Assembly: GCA_017856385.1 (NCBI GenBank)
Contig: JAFMFD010000003.1
Location: 16,944-80,943 of the forward strand
Direction: 5' to 3'
Length of the DNA: 64,000 nt
From: Actinomycetota bacterium
GTDB lineage: Bacteria; Actinomycetota; Actinomycetes; S36-B12
Shown in pieces: positions 42,271 to 51,869 of this stretch. A program made the translations under genes and the position numbers. The notes beneath the pieces were generated by a model. It saw only the letters and a list, made by a program, of their open reading frames with translations, ran no database searches and had not been told where the DNA came from. Numbering within the stretch: the first letter of the stretch is position 1; the number at the start of each line of letters is the position of its first letter.

Positions 42271-43326
42271 ATGAACGTCCGCACCACCATCGCCGCGACC
42301 CTGTTGCCCGCCGCCCTCGTGCTGGCCGCCTGCAGCGGTGGCTCCGGCACCGCCGAGCCGGCCGCCAGCGATCCCGCAGCCAGCGCCACCGACACCGGTG
42401 CCGTGGTCGTCTACTCGGGACGCAGCGAGGATCTCGTGGCCCCGCTCTTCGCGCAGTTCACCGCGGAGACCGGCATACCGCTGGAGGTCCGGTACGGCGA
42501 CACCGCCGAGCTCGCGGCCCAGCTGGTCGAGGAGGGCGATGCCTCCCCGGCAGACCTCTACTTCGGGCAGGACGCCGGTGCGCTCGGCGCGCTCGACGCG
42601 GCGGGCCTGTGCGCACCGCTGCCGGCCGACATCGCGGAGGCCGTGCCGGCCAAGTACCGCAGCGGCAACGGTACGTGGACCGGGGTGACCGGTCGGGCCC
42701 GCGTCATCGCCTACGACCCCCAGCAGGTGAGCGCCGACGAGGTTCCCACGTCCGTGCTCGATCTCACCGATCCGAAGTGGCAGGGCAAGGTCGGCATCGC
42801 GCCGACCAACGGCTCGTTCCAGGCCTTCGTCACCGGCATGCGCCAGGCGCTCGGCGACGACGCGACGCGCGAGTGGCTCACCGGAATGGTCGACAACGGC
42901 GCCGTGATCTTCGAGAAGAACACCGAGATCCGCGACGCCGTCGACTCCGGCCAGATCGCGATCGGCCTGATCAACCATTACTACTGGTTCGAGAAGGCGG
43001 CCGAGGTCGGCGCGGACGCGATGAACGTCGAGATCGCCTTCGCCGAGCCGGGCGACCCGGGCGCGCTCGTCAATGTCGCGGGCGCCTGCGTGCTTTCTCC
43101 GGCGGGCAACGCCGAGGGTGCCGCCGATCTCCTCACGTGGCTGCTCACGCCGGAGACGCAGGAGTGGTTCGCCACGCAGACCTGGGAGTACCCGCTCGTC
43201 GAGGGTGTGGCCTCGCCCGAGGGCATCCCCTCGCTCGAGGACCTGCAGGGCCCGGACATCGAGCTGGCCCAGCTCGAGGACCTGCCGGGCACGCTCGCGA
43301 TGCTCCAGGACGTCGGCCTGACGTAG
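42271..43326 (+). CDS. Iron(III) ABC transporter substrate-binding lipoprotein (FbpA-like)
   Basis: 351 residues. Lipoprotein signal with lipobox LVLAACS (Cys at about 18), an Ala/Ser-rich linker, then a type II periplasmic-binding fold: VVVYSGRSEDLVAPLFAQF, YFGQDAGALGALD, GVTGRARVIAYDP. The tyrosine pair NHYYWF is the usual iron-binding pair of bacterial transferrins. GGGAGGAACC precedes the ATG. First gene of a three-gene iron-uptake operon. Confidence 0.9.
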   Translation: MNVRTTIAATLLPAALVLAACSGGSGTAEPAASDPAASATDTGAVVVYSGRSEDLVAPLFAQFTAETGIPLEVRYGDTAELAAQLVEEGDASPADLYFGQDAGALGALDAAGLCAPLPADIAEAVPAKYRSGNGTWTGVTGRARVIAYDPQQVSADEVPTSVLDLTDPKWQGKVGIAPTNGSFQAFVTGMRQALGDDATREWLTGMVDNGAVIFEKNTEIRDAVDSGQIAIGLINHYYWFEKAAEVGADAMNVEIAFAEPGDPGALVNVAGACVLSPAGNAEGAADLLTWLLTPETQEWFATQTWEYPLVEGVASPEGIPSLEDLQGPDIELAQLEDLPGTLAMLQDVGLT

Positions 43327-43350
43327 ACCCGAGGCACCGATCGAGAATTC

Positions 43351-44949
43351 ATGACGATGACGAATCCACGGCGACCACCCCTGCTGCTCCTCGCGGCCGC
43401 GGTGATCGCCGTGCTCGTCATGGCCGTGCCCCTGCTCTACCTCCTCGTCCGAGTGCTGGGCGCTGGCGACTCTGCCTGGGCGGCGCTGCTGCGCTCCCGG
43501 ACGCTCGAGACGATCGGCACCAGCGTGCTGCTCGTGGCCCTCGTCGCGGTCGGCGTCCTCGTTCTCGCGGTCCCCACCGCATGGGTCCTCAGCCGCACTG
43601 ACCTGCCGCTGCGCCGCATGCTCATCGTCCTCGCGGCACTCCCGCTGGCCGTTCCGTCGTACGTCGCGGCCTACGCGTGGATCTCGATCTTCCCGGCGAT
43701 GTCGGGCATGCTCGCGGCTGCCTTCGTGATGTCGCTGGCGACCTTCCCCTACGTCTCGATCCCGCTCATCGCTGCCCTGCGCTCCCTCGACGCCGGTCAG
43801 GAGGAGGCAGCGCGGAGCCTGGGCCTGGGTCGCACGGCAGTCCTGCGCCGGGTGGTGGGACCGATGATGTGGCCCGTCGCCGGGGCCGGGCTCCTGCTTG
43901 CCGCGCTCTACACCCTCGCTGAGTTCGGCACGGTGTCCATCTTCCGGGTCGACGCGTTCACGCGGGTCATCTACGCGTCGTACCGCGCCTCATTCGACCG
44001 CACGGCGGCAGCCGTGCTCGCCGTGCTGCTGGTCCTGCTCGCACTTGTGCTGGTGGTGCTGGAGGCACGCCTGCGCGGACGCGCGTCGCGCTGGCGCACC
44101 GGATCGGGGGCACCTCGGCCAGCGCCGGTCATCGCACTCGGGCGACGCGGTCGCGTGGCGGGCCTTGCATGGCTCGCACTCGTCGTCGGACTGTCCCTGC
44201 TGTTCCCCGTCGCGTCGATCGTCGGCCAACTGGTCTCGAGCCGGCAGCGCGAGTTCGATGTCGCGGCACTGGCCGGCGCGCTCGCGGGGTCGGTCTCCGC
44301 CTCCACACTCGGCGCTGCCGCGGCCCTGCTGCTGGCGATTCCCGTCGGCGTGCTGGCCGCCCGCTACACCGGGCGGCTCGTGCGGTCGCTGGAGGCAGGG
44401 GCGTTCGCGAGCCATGGTCTGCCCGGTGTCGTCGTCGGCCTCGCGCTGGTGTTCCTCACCCTCGCGGTGCTGCCGGCCGCGTACCAGACGCTGGCCACGC
44501 TGGCCTTCGCGTATGCCGTCCTGTTCGCCCCGAAGGCGATTGGGGCGACGAGGTCTGCCGTCGCGGCCGTGCCACCGGACCTCGAGTCAGTTGCGCGCTC
44601 GCTGGGCCGTGGACCGGTGTCCGCCTGGTGGGCGACGACGGGTCGCCTGGCGTGGCCCGGCATCGCCGCAGGCGGTCTGCTCGTCCTGCTCACCGCGATG
44701 AAGGAGCTCCCGGCCACGCTCATGCTCCGGCCGACCGGCTTCGAGACGCTGGCCACGCGCCTGTGGTCGCGGACCGACGTGGGCGCTTTCGGCGAGGCCG
44801 CGCCCTACGCCTTGGCCCTCATCGTGCTGGCCGCCGTGCCCGCCTGGCTGATGAGCCGCTGGCTCGGTGGACGTCCGGGGGGCACCACGGCTGTGACAGA
44901 TCCGGAGTGGCAGGGTGCTGCCATGCGCGAGCCGGTGGGGACGCGGTGA
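43351..44949 (+). CDS. Iron(III) ABC transporter permease (FbpB-like, two-module)
   Basis: 532 residues containing two fused permease modules, each of about six membrane segments. The ATPase-docking EAA loops are visible twice (QEEAARSLGLGR near 155; ESVARSLGRGP near 415). Fused permeases of this form are typical of Fbp/Sfu iron systems. It starts 24 bases after the binding protein; its stop overlaps the ATPase start. Confidence 0.9.
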   Translation: MTMTNPRRPPLLLLAAAVIAVLVMAVPLLYLLVRVLGAGDSAWAALLRSRTLETIGTSVLLVALVAVGVLVLAVPTAWVLSRTDLPLRRMLIVLAALPLAVPSYVAAYAWISIFPAMSGMLAAAFVMSLATFPYVSIPLIAALRSLDAGQEEAARSLGLGRTAVLRRVVGPMMWPVAGAGLLLAALYTLAEFGTVSIFRVDAFTRVIYASYRASFDRTAAAVLAVLLVLLALVLVVLEARLRGRASRWRTGSGAPRPAPVIALGRRGRVAGLAWLALVVGLSLLFPVASIVGQLVSSRQREFDVAALAGALAGSVSASTLGAAAALLLAIPVGVLAARYTGRLVRSLEAGAFASHGLPGVVVGLALVFLTLAVLPAAYQTLATLAFAYAVLFAPKAIGATRSAVAAVPPDLESVARSLGRGPVSAWWATTGRLAWPGIAAGGLLVLLTAMKELPATLMLRPTGFETLATRLWSRTDVGAFGEAAPYALALIVLAAVPAWLMSRWLGGRPGGTTAVTDPEWQGAAMREPVGTR

Positions 44950-45989
44950 CCGACGGCGTCATCGTCGAGGACCTCGTGGTGGGCTACGGGTCCGACCCGG
45001 TCGTGCGCGGGACATCGTGCCGGGTGCTGCCCGGTAGCCTGCTCGCCGTCGTGGGCGCCAGCGGATCGGGCAAGACCACGCTGCTGCGCGCCATCGCCGG
45101 CTTCCTGCCGGCCCAGTCCGGCGCCATCACGATCGCCGGCCGCTGCGTGACGGGGCCGGGGGTGTCCGTGCCCCCGGAGGACCGCCGCATCGGCGTCGTC
45201 ACCCAGGACGGCTCGCTGTTCCCGCACCTCACGGTCGAACGCAACATCGCGTTCGGCCTGCCCCGTCAGACGCTCGACGACGGCACGCCCACGGCCGAAC
45301 GGGTGGCCGGCCTGCTCGACGTCGTCGGCCTCGAGGGACTCGGGGGCCGCTACCCGCACGAGCTCTCCGGCGGCCAGCAGCAGCGGGTCGCCCTTGCGCG
45401 CGCTCTCGCCCCGAGGCCGCAGGTGATGCTGCTCGATGAGCCCTTCAGCGCACTCGATGCCGGGCTGCGTGCCGAGCTCGGCCAGCAGGTTCGCGACCTT
45501 CTTTCCAGCACGGGCACCACATCGATCCTCGTCACGCACGACCAGGACGAGGCCCTCTCGCTCGCCGACTCGGTGGCCCTGCTGGTCGAGGGCCGCATGG
45601 TGCAGCAGGGCAGCCCCGAGGAGCTGTATGCGCACCCGAGCAGCATCGGCGTCGCGAGCTTCCTGGGCGAGGTCAACCTGCTTCCGGTGCTCGGTGTGGC
45701 CCCGGACGGTCGGGCGCTGACCGTGCTCGGCCCCGTGGACACGGACGGCGCTCAGCCTGTGCAACCCGACCAGCGGGTCGTGCTGCGCCCGGAGCAGCTC
45801 ACCCTCGTCCCGTCCCTCGACGCCGGCGCCCCCCGCGTCGTCGATGTCGCGTACTTCGGGCACGACAGCATCGTCGACGTCGAGCTCCACGATGGCTCCC
45901 GCGTCCGGGCACGCGTACTGGGCAGTCCCGGGCTGCACCCGGGCGATGCCGTGATCATCGGTGTGCGCGAGCCGGGCCTGCTGCTCTGA
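44946..45989 (+). CDS. Iron(III) ABC transporter ATP-binding protein (FbpC-like)
   Basis: 347 residues: Walker A GASGSGKTT, the Q loop (VVTQDGSLFP), signature LSGGQQQRV, Walker B VMLLDEPFSALD and the switch His (LVTHDQDEA), then a C-terminal TOBE-like domain (about 250-347). GTG start overlaps the permease stop (GTGA), confirming a single operon. Confidence 0.92.
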   Translation: MTDGVIVEDLVVGYGSDPVVRGTSCRVLPGSLLAVVGASGSGKTTLLRAIAGFLPAQSGAITIAGRCVTGPGVSVPPEDRRIGVVTQDGSLFPHLTVERNIAFGLPRQTLDDGTPTAERVAGLLDVVGLEGLGGRYPHELSGGQQQRVALARALAPRPQVMLLDEPFSALDAGLRAELGQQVRDLLSSTGTTSILVTHDQDEALSLADSVALLVEGRMVQQGSPEELYAHPSSIGVASFLGEVNLLPVLGVAPDGRALTVLGPVDTDGAQPVQPDQRVVLRPEQLTLVPSLDAGAPRVVDVAYFGHDSIVDVELHDGSRVRARVLGSPGLHPGDAVIIGVREPGLLL

Positions 45990-46074
45990 TCCTGCGGAAG
46001 TCCACCTCCGCGAGGTGATCGACGGAAACCGTCGCCGCACGTCAAATTGATAACGATCTGCGTCGCGAATCCGC

Positions 46075-46088
46075 TCATGGGCCCATGA
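46075..46088. promoter_or_regulatory. 14-bp perfect palindrome upstream of the polyamine operon
   Basis: TCATGGGCCCATGA, about 73 bases before potA, and a smaller repeat CGACGG-AAA-CCGTCG at 46020-46034. The gap 45990-46160 must contain the operon's promoter; I see no convincing -35/-10 pair. The palindrome may be an operator for an unknown regulator. Confidence 0.35.
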
Positions 46089-46160
46089 ATGCGCCCGTAT
46101 GGTTAGCCTCCGGCAGAAGCGGGCTCCGACAGCCCGGGGGGCGCCGAGGAAGAGGTGGGC

Positions 46161-47186
46161 ATGGCTTCGGTCATCATCCGTGCGCGCGGGCTGACGCGGC
46201 GCTTCGGTGATGTGGTGGCCGTCGACGGCGTCAACCTCGATGTCCTGGAAGGGGAGTTCCTCACCCTGCTGGGGCCGTCGGGCTCGGGCAAGACGACTGT
46301 GCTCCGCATGATCGCCGGGTTCGAGCGACCTGACGCCGGCTCCGTCGAGATCGGCGGAGTCGACGTGACGGGCGTGCCGCCGTACGGCCGCGACGTCAAC
46401 ACCGTCTTCCAGGACTACGCGCTGTTCCCGCATATGAGCGTGCTGAAGAACATCGAATACGGCCTCAAGGTCAAGAAGGTCCCGCGTGCGGAGCGCACCG
46501 AGCGGGCTCGTGCGGCACTGGCGTCGGTACGGCTCGAGGGATATGGCGACCGCGCCCCGTCGCAGCTGTCCGGCGGTCAGCGCCAGCGCGTGGCACTGGC
46601 CCGTGCCCTGGTGAACCGTCCTCGGGTACTCCTGCTCGACGAGCCGCTCGGGGCCCTTGACCTGAAGTTGCGCGAGCAGATGCAGGTCGAGCTGAAGGAG
46701 ATCCAGCGCGAGGTCGGCATCACCTTTGTCTTCGTCACGCACGATCAGGACGAGGCCCTGACGATGTCCGATCGCATCGTGGTGTTCAACGAGGGGCGCA
46801 TCGCGCAGCTCGGCACCCCGCTGGAGGTGTACGAGCATCCGGCGACGGCCTTCGTGGCCGGCTTCGTCGGCACGTCGAACCTGCTGGCCGGCGAGGCCGC
46901 GGCTGCCGTCCTCGGCAGGCCGGGCACCTGGTCGGTCCGCCCGGAGAAGATCCGCGTCGTGGGCCGCGACGCGAGCGTCGAGCCGGGCTGCCATGCAGTG
47001 CGCGGAACCGTGCGCGAGGTCGTGTACGTCGGCATGTCGACACGCTTCGTCGTGGACCTGGAGGTCGGCGGGACGCTCATGGCGGTCGAGCAGAACTCCG
47101 ACGCCGCGAACAGCGGCGGGCACCTGCGCGGGGAGCCGGTGCTCCTCACCTGGCGGACCGAGCACGAGTACGAGGTCCAGAACTGA
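46161..47186 (+). CDS. potA: Spermidine/putrescine ABC transporter ATP-binding protein
   Basis: 341 residues: Walker A GPSGSGKTT, Q loop (NTVFQDYALFPHM), signature LSGGQRQRV, Walker B VLLLDEPLGALD, switch His (VTHDQDEA), then a TOBE domain (about 265-341). The pattern is that of PotA/CysA-type importers, and the following genes point to polyamines. GAGGAAGAGG precedes the ATG at 46161; the GTG at 46155 falls within that site. Confidence 0.9.
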   Translation: MASVIIRARGLTRRFGDVVAVDGVNLDVLEGEFLTLLGPSGSGKTTVLRMIAGFERPDAGSVEIGGVDVTGVPPYGRDVNTVFQDYALFPHMSVLKNIEYGLKVKKVPRAERTERARAALASVRLEGYGDRAPSQLSGGQRQRVALARALVNRPRVLLLDEPLGALDLKLREQMQVELKEIQREVGITFVFVTHDQDEALTMSDRIVVFNEGRIAQLGTPLEVYEHPATAFVAGFVGTSNLLAGEAAAAVLGRPGTWSVRPEKIRVVGRDASVEPGCHAVRGTVREVVYVGMSTRFVVDLEVGGTLMAVEQNSDAANSGGHLRGEPVLLTWRTEHEYEVQN

Positions 47187-47238
47187 CCCCTGCCGCCGGC
47201 GACCGCCGACGGTGACGCACGAGAACAGGAGGATGCAG

Positions 47239-48522
47239 GTGCATACCAAGCGTCTGCTCAAGTTGGCCGCGGCGAGTTCTGCCGCGGTTCTGATTCTGGC
47301 TGCCTGCAGCAGCGGCTCGGAGGAGTCGGCATCGAGCCCGGCCGCCGAGGCGCCGGCTGCGGAGGAGCCCGCTGCGGAGGCGCCGGCTGCGGAGGCGCCG
47401 GCTGCCGAGGCACCCGCGGAGCAGCCTGCTGCTCCTGGTGGAGAGGCGTTCGCCGGACCGGTCGGCGACGGTGAGGGCGCGCTGAGCATCCTCGCGTGGC
47501 CGGGCTATGCCGAGGACGGCTCAACCGATCCGGCCGTCGACTGGGTCACCCCGTTCGAGGAGGCCACCGGCTGCCAGGCCGAGGTCAAGGTGTTTGGCAC
47601 CTCGGACGAGGCGGTCAAGCTGATGCAGGGCGGCGGCTACGACGTCGTCTCCGCGTCAGGCGACGCCTCGCTGCGCCTCATTTACGGCGACAGCGTGCAG
47701 CCGGTCAACATGGACCTCGTCCCGAACTACGCGGACGTGTTCGAGGGCCTGAAGAACCAGTCCTGGAACACAGTGAACGGCGTCAACTACGGCGTCCCGC
47801 ACGGCCGTGGCGCCAACCTGCTCATGGTCAACACCGACGAGGTGCCCGATGGCGCCGCCTCGTGGAGCATCACGTGGGAGCCCGACTCGCCGTACGCCGG
47901 CAAAGTCAGCGCCTACGACTCCCCGATCTTCATCGCGGACGCGGCGCTCTACCTGATGGCCACGCAGCCCGAGCTCGGCATCACCTACCCGTACGCGCTC
48001 GATCAGACGCAGTTCGATGCGGCCATGGCCCTGCTCGAGCAGCAGAAGCCGCTGATCAGCGAGTACTGGAGCGACTACCTCAAGCAGATGGCGGCCTTCA
48101 AGGAGGGCACCACTGTCGCCAGCACCACCTGGCAGGTCGTCGCGAACGCCGTCGCCGGCGAAGGGACGCCGATCGAGGCCGTCAAGCCGCAGGAGGGCGC
48201 GACGGGCTGGTCCGACACCTGGATGATCGCCAAGGACACGCCGAACCTGAACTGCGCCTACAAGTGGCTGGACTGGATCGCGTCGCCCGAGACCAACGCC
48301 CAGGCTGCCGAGTGGTTCGGTGAGGCACCGGCCAACTCGAAGGCCTGCGCGCTCACCTCGAGCCCGGATCACTGCACCGTGTACCACGCGGAGGAGACGG
48401 ACTACTGGAACGACGTCTACTACTGGAACACCCCGACCGCCCAGTGCCTGGACGGACGCACGGATGTCCAGTGCGTTCCGTACTCGGAGTGGGTGACCGC
48501 CTGGTCGGCCCTGCGCAGCTGA
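47239..48522 (+). CDS. potD: Polyamine-binding lipoprotein (PotD/PotF-like)
   Basis: 427 residues. Lipoprotein signal with lipobox LILAACS, a linker made of five or six Ala-Glu-Pro repeats (APAAE) that holds the domain off the membrane, then a type II binding fold of the spermidine/putrescine class (LSILAWPGYAEDG, GYDVVSASGDASLRLI, GVPHGRGANLLM, LDWIASPETNAQ). The ATG at 47233 directly abuts AGGAGG (47227-47232); the GTG at 47239 has six bases of spacing and is preferred. Four cysteines in the last third may form disulfides. Substrate not proven. Confidence 0.85.
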   Translation: MHTKRLLKLAAASSAAVLILAACSSGSEESASSPAAEAPAAEEPAAEAPAAEAPAAEAPAEQPAAPGGEAFAGPVGDGEGALSILAWPGYAEDGSTDPAVDWVTPFEEATGCQAEVKVFGTSDEAVKLMQGGGYDVVSASGDASLRLIYGDSVQPVNMDLVPNYADVFEGLKNQSWNTVNGVNYGVPHGRGANLLMVNTDEVPDGAASWSITWEPDSPYAGKVSAYDSPIFIADAALYLMATQPELGITYPYALDQTQFDAAMALLEQQKPLISEYWSDYLKQMAAFKEGTTVASTTWQVVANAVAGEGTPIEAVKPQEGATGWSDTWMIAKDTPNLNCAYKWLDWIASPETNAQAAEWFGEAPANSKACALTSSPDHCTVYHAEETDYWNDVYYWNTPTAQCLDGRTDVQCVPYSEWVTAWSALRS

Positions 48523-48568
48523 GCGCACGGACTGACTGACTGACGGAGCGAGCACCGAGGGATTCCCA

Positions 48569-49441
48569 GTGACCACCGTGGCCACCACCCCGCGAGGCGG
48601 GTTCGGCTACCGGCATCCGCGACTGCGGCTGGCCGGCCTGCTGACCGCGCCGATGCTGTGGCTGGTCGCGGTGTACCTGGGGTCCCTCGGTGCGCTCCTG
48701 CTCACCGCCTTCTGGACGGTCGACGACTTCACCGGGCAGGTCGTCCGCGACCTGACGCTGAAGAACTTCCAGCAGGTATTCACCAACCCGGCCTACTACG
48801 GGGTGATCCTGCGCACGGTCGGCATCGCCGTGCTGGTCACGCTTCTCTGCCTCGTGCTTGCGCTCCCGCTCGCGACGTTCATGGCACGCGTCGCGGCACC
48901 GCGGTGGCGGCCCCTGCTCGTCGCACTCGTCCTCACGCCCCTGTGGGCCTCCTACCTCGTGAAGGTCTACGCGTGGCGGGCGATGCTCGCGCCCGAGGAG
49001 GGCGTGATCTCGTGGTTCCTCTCACCGCTTGGCCTCGACGGGCCGGGCTTCGGCTTCCTCGGCATCGTCATAACGCTGACCTACCTGTGGCTGCCCTACA
49101 TGGTCCTGCCCATCTACGCCGGGCTGACCCGCCTGCCGAACTCGATGCTCGATGCCTCCGCCGACCTCGGGGCCCGCAACGGTCGGACCTTCCGCAGTGT
49201 CGTGCTGCCGATCCTGTTCCCGTCGATAGTCGCAGGCTCGATCTTCACCTTCTCGCTCAGCCTGGGTGACTACATCACGGCGCAGATCGTGGGCGGGAAG
49301 GTGATCATGCTGGGCAACGTCGTCCAGATCAACTACGTCGTCAACCTCCCGTTCGCGGCGGCCGTCGCGACGATCCCCGTCATCATCGTCCTGCTCTACC
49401 TCGCGGCAGTGCGCCGATCCGGTGCGCTGGAGAACATCTAG
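48569..49441 (+). CDS. potB: Polyamine ABC transporter permease (PotB-like)
   Basis: 290 residues, about six membrane segments (LWLVAVYLGSLGALLLTAFW; VGIAVLVTLLCLVLALPLAT; FLGIVITLTYLWLPYMVLPI and others) and the EAA loop MLDASADLGARNGRTFRSVV that docks on PotA. The start GTG at 48569 follows a 46-base gap with a small GACT repeat. It is 9 bases from potC. Confidence 0.88.
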   Translation: MTTVATTPRGGFGYRHPRLRLAGLLTAPMLWLVAVYLGSLGALLLTAFWTVDDFTGQVVRDLTLKNFQQVFTNPAYYGVILRTVGIAVLVTLLCLVLALPLATFMARVAAPRWRPLLVALVLTPLWASYLVKVYAWRAMLAPEEGVISWFLSPLGLDGPGFGFLGIVITLTYLWLPYMVLPIYAGLTRLPNSMLDASADLGARNGRTFRSVVLPILFPSIVAGSIFTFSLSLGDYITAQIVGGKVIMLGNVVQINYVVNLPFAAAVATIPVIIVLLYLAAVRRSGALENI

Positions 49442-49450
49442 GCGGATGCG

Positions 49451-50257
49451 ATGACGCTCTCCCGAGGCACCAAGGCGGTCCTGGCCGTCCTCGCCTTCAT
49501 CGCCTTCTCCTTCATCTATATCCCGCTCGGCGTGATCCTCATCAACTCGTTCAGCGCCGACAAGGGCCTCGGCTGGCCGCCCAGCGGCTTGACCACGCAA
49601 TGGTGGGCCAAGGCGATCGAGAACGACGGAGTGCGCGAGGCGCTGTGGACGTCGATCTGGGTGGCGGCGGTCGCAACCCTGGTCGCGCTGGTGCTGGGTA
49701 CCCTGCTCTCCCTCGCCCTCGGGCGCTACCGCTTCTTCGGGCGTGAGTCGATCTCGCTCGTCGTCGTCCTGCCTATCGCCCTGCCAGGCATCGTCACCGG
49801 CATCGCCCTGAACAACGTCTTCACGACCTTCCTCGGCGGCCTGACGATCTACACGCTCATCATCGGCCACGCCACCTTCTGCATCGTCGTGGTCTACAAC
49901 AATGCGCTTGCGCGCATCCGCCGCCTCGGCGGCAGCGTCGAGGAGGCCTCGGCCGACCTCGGCGCCAACGCCTGGCAGACTTTCACCAGAGTCACGTTCC
50001 CACTCATGCGGTCGGCACTCGTCGCCGGCGGCGTGCTGGCCTTCGGCCTGTCCTTCGACGAGATCATCGTCACGACCTTCACGGCGGGTCCCGGCATCAC
50101 GACCCTGCCGATCTGGATCTACCAGAACCTGTTCCGCCCGAACCAGGCCCCGATCGTCAACGTCGTGGCCGCCGCTCTCGTGATCATCAGCATCCTGCCC
50201 ATCTACATCGCCCAGAAGCTGTCGAGCGACGACGATCGCGGCGCCGGGGTGATGTAG
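49451..50257 (+). CDS. potC: Polyamine ABC transporter permease (PotC-like)
   Basis: 268 residues, about six membrane segments, with the EAA loop (SVEEASADLGANAWQTFTRV) and a first extracellular loop containing the family's SFSADKGLGWPPSGLTTQWW. Last gene of the potA-D-B-C operon. The short gap after it contains a weak inverted repeat and the purF promoter. Confidence 0.88.
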   Translation: MTLSRGTKAVLAVLAFIAFSFIYIPLGVILINSFSADKGLGWPPSGLTTQWWAKAIENDGVREALWTSIWVAAVATLVALVLGTLLSLALGRYRFFGRESISLVVVLPIALPGIVTGIALNNVFTTFLGGLTIYTLIIGHATFCIVVVYNNALARIRRLGGSVEEASADLGANAWQTFTRVTFPLMRSALVAGGVLAFGLSFDEIIVTTFTAGPGITTLPIWIYQNLFRPNQAPIVNVVAAALVIISILPIYIAQKLSSDDDRGAGVM

Positions 50258-50302
50258 ATGGTGTGGCGGGGCCGACTTCCCGGCCGGGCACCGCGGGTCA
50301 CG

Positions 50303-50308
50303 TAGACT
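50303..50308 (+). promoter_or_regulatory. -10 box of a leaderless promoter for purF
   Basis: TAGACT seven bases before the GTG at 50316. The predicted transcript starts at the start codon of the first enzyme of purine synthesis. Confidence 0.5.
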
Positions 50309-50315
50309 CGCGGAC

Positions 50316-51869
50316 GTGCCACGCGGAGACGGGAAGCTGTCGCACGACCTGCTCCCCGGCGAGAAGGGCCCGCAGGACGCATGCGGGGTCTTCGGGGTCT
50401 GGGCGCCCGGCGAGGAGGTAGCCAAGCTCACCTACTTCGGGCTCTACGCCCTGCAGCATCGGGGGCAGGAGTCGGCAGGCATCGCGGTCAGCGACGGCAC
50501 GCACATCCTGGTCTACAAGGACATGGGCCTGGTCTCGCAGGTGTTCACCGAGGCGAACCTCGACTCGCTGCACGGCCACCTCGCGATCGGCCACACCCGC
50601 TACTCCACGACCGGCTCGAGTGTCTGGGCCAATGCGCAGCCCACGTTCCGGTCCACCGCTACAGGCGAGCTGGCCCTCGGCCACAACGGCAACCTGACCA
50701 ACGTCCACGAGCTCCGCGCGCGGCAGTCCGAGCTCGCCGTGGACTCCGGCGAGCTGCCGTTCGACGCGCGCCATCTGGCGACGAGCGACACCGACGTCCT
50801 GGCCGCGCTCCTCGCCGCGCATCCCGAGCTGACGCTGGAGGATTCGGCACTCCTCGAGCTGCCGTTCGTGCGCGGAGCCTTCTCGCTGGTCTTCATGGAC
50901 GACGACGCCCTCTACGGGGCCCGCGATCCGCAGGGCATCCGGCCGCTGGTCCTCGGGCGCCTGGAGCGCGGGTGGGTGATCGCGAGCGAGACGGCAGCGC
51001 TGGACATTGTCGGCGCGTCCTTCGTGCGCGAGGTCGAGCCCGGTGAGCTCATCGTGATCGACGAGAACGGGCTGCGGTCCCACCGGTTCGCGGAGGCGGA
51101 TCCGAAGGGCTGCCTGTTCGAGTACGTCTACCTGGCGCGGCCCGACACCAGCATCGCGGGCAAGGCGGTGCAGGCGGTGCGGGTCGAGATCGGGCGTCGC
51201 CTCGCGCGCGAGCACGGGGTCGACGCCGACCTCGTGATCCCCGTCCCGGAGTCGGGGCGGTACGCGGCGATCGGCTACGCCCAGGAGTCCGGGATCCCGT
51301 TCGCCGAGGGGTTGGTCAAGAACGCCTACGTCGGACGGACCTTCATCCAGCCCTCGCAGTCGATCCGACAGCTGGGCATCCGCCTGAAGCTCAACCCGCT
51401 GCGCGATGTCATCGACGGCCAGCGACTCGTCGTCGTCGACGACTCGATCGTCCGCGGCAACACCCAGCGTGCGCTCGTGCGCATGCTGCGCGAAGCGGGG
51501 GCGCGGGAGGTGCACGTGCGCATCTCCAGCCCGCCGGTGAAGTGGCCGTGCTTCTACGGCATCGACTTCGCCAGCCGTGCGGAGCTCATCGCGAACGGCC
51601 TCTCGGTCGACGAGATCTGCCGGTCCCTGGGCGCCGACTCACTGGCGTACGTCGATCTCGACGAGCTGGTCGACGCGACGGGTCTGCCGAAGGAGCGGCT
51701 CTGCCGTGCCTGCTTCGACGGGGTGTACCCGGTGGACATCCCCGAGCCCGAGCTGCTCGGCAAGCATGTGCTCGAGGTCATCGAGCGGCGTGCGGCGTCG
51801 GGTGCCGATGCGGAGGGTGTCGCCACGTGGACGGGCGGCGGCGCAGTGGACGCGCTGGACCGCCCATGA
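50316..51869 (+). CDS. purF: Amidophosphoribosyltransferase
   Basis: 517 residues. First committed step of purine synthesis: PRPP and glutamine to phosphoribosylamine. A propeptide of 22 residues precedes the catalytic Cys23 (DACGVFGVW), which must be freed by self-cleavage. The glutaminase domain (YALQHRGQESAGI, GHNGNLTN) is followed by the PRPP site (LVVVDDSIVRGNT). Cysteines in WPCFYGIDF and ERLCRACFDG suggest the [4Fe-4S]-containing, Bacillus-like class. Its stop overlaps purM. Confidence 0.96.
   Translation: MPRGDGKLSHDLLPGEKGPQDACGVFGVWAPGEEVAKLTYFGLYALQHRGQESAGIAVSDGTHILVYKDMGLVSQVFTEANLDSLHGHLAIGHTRYSTTGSSVWANAQPTFRSTATGELALGHNGNLTNVHELRARQSELAVDSGELPFDARHLATSDTDVLAALLAAHPELTLEDSALLELPFVRGAFSLVFMDDDALYGARDPQGIRPLVLGRLERGWVIASETAALDIVGASFVREVEPGELIVIDENGLRSHRFAEADPKGCLFEYVYLARPDTSIAGKAVQAVRVEIGRRLAREHGVDADLVIPVPESGRYAAIGYAQESGIPFAEGLVKNAYVGRTFIQPSQSIRQLGIRLKLNPLRDVIDGQRLVVVDDSIVRGNTQRALVRMLREAGAREVHVRISSPPVKWPCFYGIDFASRAELIANGLSVDEICRSLGADSLAYVDLDELVDATGLPKERLCRACFDGVYPVDIPEPELLGKHVLEVIERRAASGADAEGVATWTGGGAVDALDRP

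Noticed and set aside
47341..47450. Ala-Glu-Pro repeat of the polyamine-binding lipoprotein as a mobile or regulatory repeat
   Set aside because: It is an ordinary flexible linker after the lipid anchor, with imperfect repeats.
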